Under the pieces are notes generated by a model. It did not search any database and was not told where the DNA came from. It worked only from the letters and a program-made list of their open reading frames with translations. Below are positions 60,226-64,000 of a stretch of DNA of 64,000 nt, piece after piece. The stretch is from Botryosphaeria dothidea (taxonomy: Eukaryota; Ascomycota; Dothideomycetes; Botryosphaeriales; Botryosphaeriaceae): contig WWBZ02000062.1 in NCBI GenBank assembly GCA_011503125.2, positions 2,294,001 through 2,358,000 of the forward strand. Direction: 5' to 3'. The first letter of the stretch is position 1; the number at the start of each line of letters is the position of its first letter. A program made the position numbers and the translations under genes.

Positions 60226-60688
60226 TTAATGGAGAGGCTGGTGGCAGTAGCAACGGCAGCTGCCCCGTAGCAAGTCCGTCTTCTGCCGCTTCCGGCAAAT
60301 GGAGTCCTGGCAGTCGTGCTCGGTGAGGCTAGCCGCGGCGGCGCATTGCTTCACGCACTGCTCCTTGCCGGAGCCCTGTCATCGAGTCCGTTACGCGTCA
60401 GCGGTATCATTCTTCCCTCTTGTGTTTGCTATCCGGGGGGAAGGGTGGCGAGGTGAGGGGAACTGAGGTGGAGGAGGCAGAGGTGATGGTGAAATTGGTT
60501 TTGTGCTGTTTAAGCGGTTGGATTTTGGTTTTGCTTACCGCCTTGCCGGTGCGCCAGTCACAATAGCTGTACTTGTTCTGGAAGGAAAGAGCTGAGGTGA
60601 CCGAGTGGAGGGCGGTTGGGGTGGTAGCGGCAATGGCCATGGCGACGGCGAGGCCGATGGTGAGGATGACCGGGGTTTGAAGCTGCAT
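60226..60688 (-). CDS. Small cysteine-rich secreted protein, family member 4
   Basis: Two exons, complement(60226..60375, 60539..60688), 99 aa, each exactly 150 nt, with a 163-nt phase-0 intron (GTAAGC...GACAG). Signal peptide MQLQTPVILTIGLAVAMAIA; mature part with CDW followed by RTGKA at the end of exon 1; exon 2 begins GSGKEQCVKQC and has C-x3-C-x10-C-x4-C-x12-C-x-C-x-C, ending CRCYCHQPLH. Eight cysteines. Spacing, the CDW triplet and the phase-0 intron match members 1 and 3. A TATAAAA box lies at 60802-60808 on the minus strand, ~115 bp before the ATG, the clearest core promoter in the window. It is next to the large CxxxC-array protein on the same strand. The function is unknown. Confidence 0.86.
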
Positions 60689-61122
60689 GATGACTTTTGT
60701 TGTTAAACCGGGGCGGAGGATGGTGGAGTTATTTGGCGGTACTGAGATTGAGGTTGCGAGTGGCGGTTATGGAAGAGGGACGAGGGACCAGATGGCGGGC
60801 CTTTTATAGCTTCTTTGGAAGGGTACGGCAGCTGGCCAGTAGGTTTGATCAGTGAGTCAAACGAAAGGAGAGATCACGGGTGGCAGTGATTGCAATAGAC
60901 ACACTCTGCTACAGTTGTCACTGTTGTGCCGCCTTAAGCATTCACGTTTGGGAAAACAATGCACTGCCCCGATGCGGTGATTGAGTTTGGTCTTGCGTAA
61001 GCTGCTCCACATCGTCCATCCAGATACCTTTGAACCACCCTGCTCCAAACCTCCAATCTCTAATTTTACGTTGCACACTCTCTGCTCAGCTGATTAAGGA
61101 GTAGTTGCAGGCATCCTTCAAT
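60689..61122. promoter_or_regulatory. Upstream region of cysteine-rich gene 4
   Basis: 434 bp between two minus-strand genes, with a TATAAAA element at 60802-60808 (minus strand). Confidence 0.5.
60802..60808 (-). promoter_or_regulatory. TATA box of cysteine-rich gene 4
   Basis: TATAAAA on the minus strand, ~115 bp upstream of the ATG at 60688. Confidence 0.6.
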
Positions 61123-62307
61123 TCACATCCACGGTGGCCCGTGTGGGCAGGCTGAATTGCACTCCTCTCCGAGCCTGTTGCAGAAGTCCTTACAACCGTT
61201 ATTGTTTGTGCATTGAGCATGTTTTATGCAGTCGATCCAGACCTGAAAACAGTCGTCCATGCAAGGGTCTCTGGACGCCAGAGAAGGGGACGGATCAGCA
61301 ACGCGGTGTTCAAGGTGAACGTCCTCCTTTTCACAATCCTTCAAACAATCGTAGGGGCTCTCCAAACCCCAGCACCTCGCGCCGCAGGAGGGATCGCCCA
61401 TCTGATCATCGCAGTTCATCAGGCAGTCCATGTCGTCAGGGTCACAGTTGTCCATGCAGGTGCTACGGTTGACCTCGGCGATGCGGCGGACCGGCCTCGT
61501 GGGAGGCGTTGGGGGATGTTCAGCAGAGGAGGTCTCGTCAGCGGAAATTCGGCTGTTAATCCGGTTCACGCAGAGCTTGTAGCAATCCTTGTCCAATAGA
61601 GAGCAGTCGGGACACCCGTGGTTCAGATAGAACAGGTCGAGCGATTTGAAGGGGGTGTTGCGTTCCGCCAGCGAGGCTTCGATCGGCTCGAGAGCATTGG
61701 CTTCAGCCAGCTTGGCGGAGGCGGGCTCGGTGTAAGTGCGCTTTGCACGAACATTGGAGTCCAGGCCCTTGTTGAGGTAGTCGGGACAGTCCACACCGCA
61801 GCTTCCAGACTCGCAGTGACGGCAGTAGTAGGCGTACTGGAAGTTGCAATAAGACTTGCAGTACTGCAGGGGTGTGGGGCAACTGGTGTAGCATGTCTTG
61901 ACGTTGAACCAGATGTCGCGCTGATGGATGGCGACTGTGTCAGTGGACTGGGTGGGGACGGCAGGGGCGGCACGGGCGGTAGGGGCGTGCCTGAATGCCT
62001 TGTGGACGCAGTTGTTGATGCAAGTGAGGAAGGAGCCGCGCATGGGGTCACACAAGTCGATGCACGTCATGTCGTTGTCGTCCATGCACCGCAGATTACA
62101 CGGGCCGTCGAAGATGTCGCACTTGCTGGTACACTCGTTGCGAGGGGCCAGGGCCAACGGCGTGGCCGGGACGTCAGCCACGGTGGCCAGGGTCAGGTCG
62201 GGTGAGGTGACCTGGGCGCTGACGGGAGTAAAGTTGAGATGAATGTCGGCAGCGCTGGCAGTGGTGGCAGCGACTGCTAAGCTAAGGGCGAGGCTCTTGA
62301 GCATCAT
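61123..62307 (-). CDS. Large secreted cysteine-rich protein with arrays of C-x3-C motifs
   Basis: An uninterrupted coding frame of 394 aa, after a probable 5' UTR intron (62318..62377). The start is set at ATG 62307 because an upstream in-frame ATG (62328) falls inside that intron. A signal peptide (MMLKSLALSLAVAATTASA) precedes 36 cysteines in five clusters: residues ~59-100, 139-174, 232-246, 284-325 and 349-387. Within clusters the unit is C-x3-C (sometimes C-x2-C) repeated at intervals of 4-9 residues, often C-x3-C-x6-C-x3-C. Linkers lack Cys and contain dibasic sites (KR ~189-190, RR ~274-275), so Kex2 processing into several peptides is possible. The paired C-x3-C pattern recalls helical-hairpin (alpha-hairpinin) peptides. 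No known fungal family was recognised. It neighbours small cysteine-rich gene 4. Confidence 0.85.
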   Translation of the reverse strand: MMLKSLALSLAVAATTASAADIHLNFTPVSAQVTSPDLTLATVADVPATPLALAPRNECTSKCDIFDGPCNLRCMDDNDMTCIDLCDPMRGSFLTCINNCVHKAFRHAPTARAAPAVPTQSTDTVAIHQRDIWFNVKTCYTSCPTPLQYCKSYCNFQYAYYCRHCESGSCGVDCPDYLNKGLDSNVRAKRTYTEPASAKLAEANALEPIEASLAERNTPFKSLDLFYLNHGCPDCSLLDKDCYKLCVNRINSRISADETSSAEHPPTPPTRPVRRIAEVNRSTCMDNCDPDDMDCLMNCDDQMGDPSCGARCWGLESPYDCLKDCEKEDVHLEHRVADPSPSLASRDPCMDDCFQVWIDCIKHAQCTNNNGCKDFCNRLGEECNSACPHGPPWM

Positions 62308-62317
62308 CTTGGACGAA

Positions 62318-62377
62318 CTGCATGTCAAAGTTAGCTAAAGGCGATATCTTAATGGAGATCTATGTAGGGCCCATTAC
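62318..62377 (-). other. Probable 5' UTR intron of the large cysteine-rich gene
   Basis: GTAATG donor, GCTAAC branch site ~16 nt before the acceptor, and ATGCAG acceptor, 60 nt, immediately upstream of the ATG ATG at 62307. The quality of the signals argues that the earlier ATG at 62328 is intronic. Confidence 0.65.
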
Positions 62378-62458
62378 CTTGACGCTGCTCTGAAATGGTG
62401 GAGTTGACGATGTTCAAAAGGGCGTGGCGTGTGTTTGCAGGTGGCGCATGGATTGGGA

Positions 62459-62465
62459 TTTTATA
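62459..62465 (-). promoter_or_regulatory. TATA box of the large cysteine-rich gene
   Basis: TATAAAA on the minus strand ~80 bp upstream of the 5' UTR intron. Confidence 0.55.
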
Positions 62466-62615
62466 GGCGTCAAGGAAGCACCTGCGTGTCCGAGCTTTGG
62501 ATCCAGCACGTGGAGGCAGCAGGTAGCAGGCTTGTTTTTGCACTTGTACCTGCCGCATGGCCAATTGAAGCGGTTGTCCAGACGTGAATGTCGCCCGTCC
62601 GTCAACTCAGCATGT

Positions 62616-63579
62616 TTACAGCCCAGCAAACAGGTCGTCGATCGCGCTGTTCTTGCCTTTCTTCGTCTTCTTCCTTTTCCTCGGCGGCTCTTTGACCTCG
62701 CTTTCTGGCTCCGCCGCGAGCTGTGCCACTCTCTTCTCCTTCTTTTTCTTCTTGCTGTCAACTTCCGCGTTCGGCTGCGTCTCCACCATCTTTTTATCCC
62801 TCTGCTTATTCTTCTCCGTCTTCGGACCTAGCTTGGTTCTGATCCGACTTTTGTCAGCTGCCTCACTGCCTGACTCCTCAATGTCATCTCTTCGTCCAAC
62901 CACCTCACCCAAGTCCTCTCCGGTCGGCCCTTCGTCGCCTTTCAACAGCCCTATTCCGCCCTGCTCAACAGCACCAAATAGCTCCTTGGCATCCTTCTCG
63001 GCAAACTTGCGCAGTAGTTCCTGCATCGCTTGCTCCGCTTCGTTCTCGTACGTAGCTGTTATGCCCGCCACTTGCGCCACCCGTGCCAGAATGGCCAACA
63101 ATACCAGCCCGATCGCCGAGAACTGCGTTGAACTGATGACTTCGGCGAAGGCACTATGAAGACTCAGCTAAGGTCCAACGGCATTGAACAACATAAGAGA
63201 AGGGGTAGGTAACGGTGCGGGAGAACAAAATATTGGAGGGAGGAACATACAGATACCATCGTGGCACGGCATCCCCTTTCCATGCTTCGAGCCTTGCTGC
63301 TGCACGCCTTGCAGCAGTTTTAGACGCCTTTGCTGATGGCTTGGTGGTGGCTGGATTGGTAAGATCAGCGGGCGGCAGATAGGTGTTGTATTCGGAAAGG
63401 AAGTGCGAAAGCTCGCGGCGGAAGACGGAGAAGCTGCTCCACCAAATGCTATGTCGGTGCTGATTCAAATTGCGGTGATGTATCAGATGCATGATGTCGC
63501 AGAAAGTGCTGATATCGGCAAGTTCGTGCGGTTTTAGGCGCGGAGGCGCGGTAGGAAGGGGTTTTGCTTTTGCGGCCAT
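62616..63579 (-). CDS. RMP1: RNase MRP protein subunit Rmp1
   Basis: Two exons, complement(62616..63153, 63251..63579), 288 aa, with a 97-nt intron. The N-terminal half has IHHRNLNQHRHSIWWSSFSVFRR, the defining Rmp1 motif, then AVPRWYL across the splice site into AFAEVISSTQFSAIGLVLLA and ILARVAQVAGI. This helical core is the family signature. The C-terminal ~130 residues are acidic and then Lys/Arg-rich (PPRKRKKTKKGK), a nuclear/nucleolar signal, ending DDLFAGL. Rmp1 is specific to RNase MRP, which cleaves pre-rRNA at A3 and some mRNAs. The first frame could extend upstream, but the ATG at 63579 is the one next to the conserved region. Confidence 0.92.
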
Positions 63580-63985
63580 GACTTTGACGGTGTATATCCT
63601 GACCAGGGGAGTTGCAGTATTGCAAAAGAGAACCAGATAGCGAAATTTAGTAACGGACGCCGTTTGAGAAAAGACCGAGAGCCTGATGCTGGTGTCAACG
63701 ACGTCAGACCAGGAGCCTTTCACTTTTGGCGATGTTGTTGTGGCGGGGCCGCGCAGTTTTGAGCGGTACTTGTCTTTGGCTCGGGCTGACAAGAGGGTTC
63801 ATGGGTTGCAGGTGATGGGAAGTTGAGGACTGGGGTGCATGGAGCCGAGAGGGCGGAGAGATTTGCAGCGCAGGTGTGGATCCTCGGCTCGCGTTCCCAG
63901 GGTTGAACAAAACGCCTCGCTTCCCGCCCTGCACACCTTATCTCAACTTCCTATAACACCAACATCCCAACAAATCCATCCAGCC
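63580..63985. promoter_or_regulatory. Divergent promoter between Rmp1 and the gene at the right edge
   Basis: About 400 bp; the last 90 bp are C/A-rich leading into an ATG at 63986. Confidence 0.4.
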
Positions 63986-64000
63986 ATGATTCCTGCAACA
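63986..64000 (+). CDS. Possible start of a gene running off the right edge
   Basis: ATG at 63986 follows a C/A-rich leader with a favourable start context (CAGCCATG) and opens MIPAT before the window ends. Only five codons are visible, so this rests on context alone. Confidence 0.3.

Larger units (their letters stand above)
62308..62615. promoter_or_regulatory. Promoter and 5' UTR of the large cysteine-rich gene; Rmp1 3' flank
   Basis: 308 bp containing a 60-nt intron and a TATAAAA element upstream of it. Confidence 0.5.

Noticed and set aside
1..64000. CRISPR arrays, insertion sequences, bacterial operons
   Set aside because: The window is eukaryotic with spliced genes; no spaced direct repeats or transposase remnants were seen.

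Overview
The window is nuclear DNA of a filamentous ascomycete (Pezizomycotina; a dothideomycete is plausible but not proven). The evidence is dense genes with short GT-AG introns (mostly 50-100 nt, often with CTAAC/CTGAC-like branch sites), typical fungal orthologues (Rad16, Cla4, Sec12, TOM7, Gpi7, alpha-actinin, Rmp1), and fungus-only families (DUF7580, HeLo-like, GH71, small cysteine-rich secreted proteins). All exon joins were built by hand from splice signals and checked for phase. No tRNA, rRNA, CRISPR array or intact transposon was recognised.

Layout. 0-10 kb: the tail of an acidic nuclear-type protein, cyclin H (-), an MFS anion transporter (+), a Clr5-like gene (-) and an orphan F-box-like gene (+). 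10-18 kb: ribosomal protein eL28 (-), a DUF2015-like membrane protein (+), SF3b4 (-), the five-exon TOM7 (+) and a HeLo/STAND-N-like protein (-). 20-29 kb: Rad16 (-), mitochondrial uL5m (-) and, divergently, a ubiquitin protease ending in a CaaX box (+). 29-40 kb: cysteine-rich secreted protein 1 (-), a GH71 alpha-1,3-glucanase (-) divergent from GPI7 (+), then cysteine-rich genes 2 (+) and 3 (+, interrupted). 39.6-46.2 kb: a 1460-residue protein joining zinc fingers, RRM, HSF-like, macro, Zn-binding and FHA domains (-), divergent from a DUF7580 gene split by an in-frame stop (+). 47.8-60 kb: a CPA2-type cation/H+ antiporter (-), alpha-actinin (+), Cla4/PAK (+) and Sec12 (+). 60-64 kb: cysteine-rich gene 4 (-), a large secreted protein made of CxxxC arrays (-), the RNase MRP subunit Rmp1 (-) and the start of a gene running off the right edge.

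Functional themes. Most of the window is housekeeping: transcription and splicing (cyclin H, SF3b4), translation (eL28, uL5m), RNA processing (Rmp1), repair (Rad16), secretion (Sec12, Gpi7), polarity and cytoskeleton (Cla4, alpha-actinin). Interspersed is an accessory layer: four loci of one cysteine-rich secreted family sharing spacing and a phase-0 intron, a related-looking CxxxC polyprotein, and the multidomain macro/FHA protein paired head-to-head with a HeLo/DUF7580-type gene. These accessory loci are the best candidates for undescribed biology.
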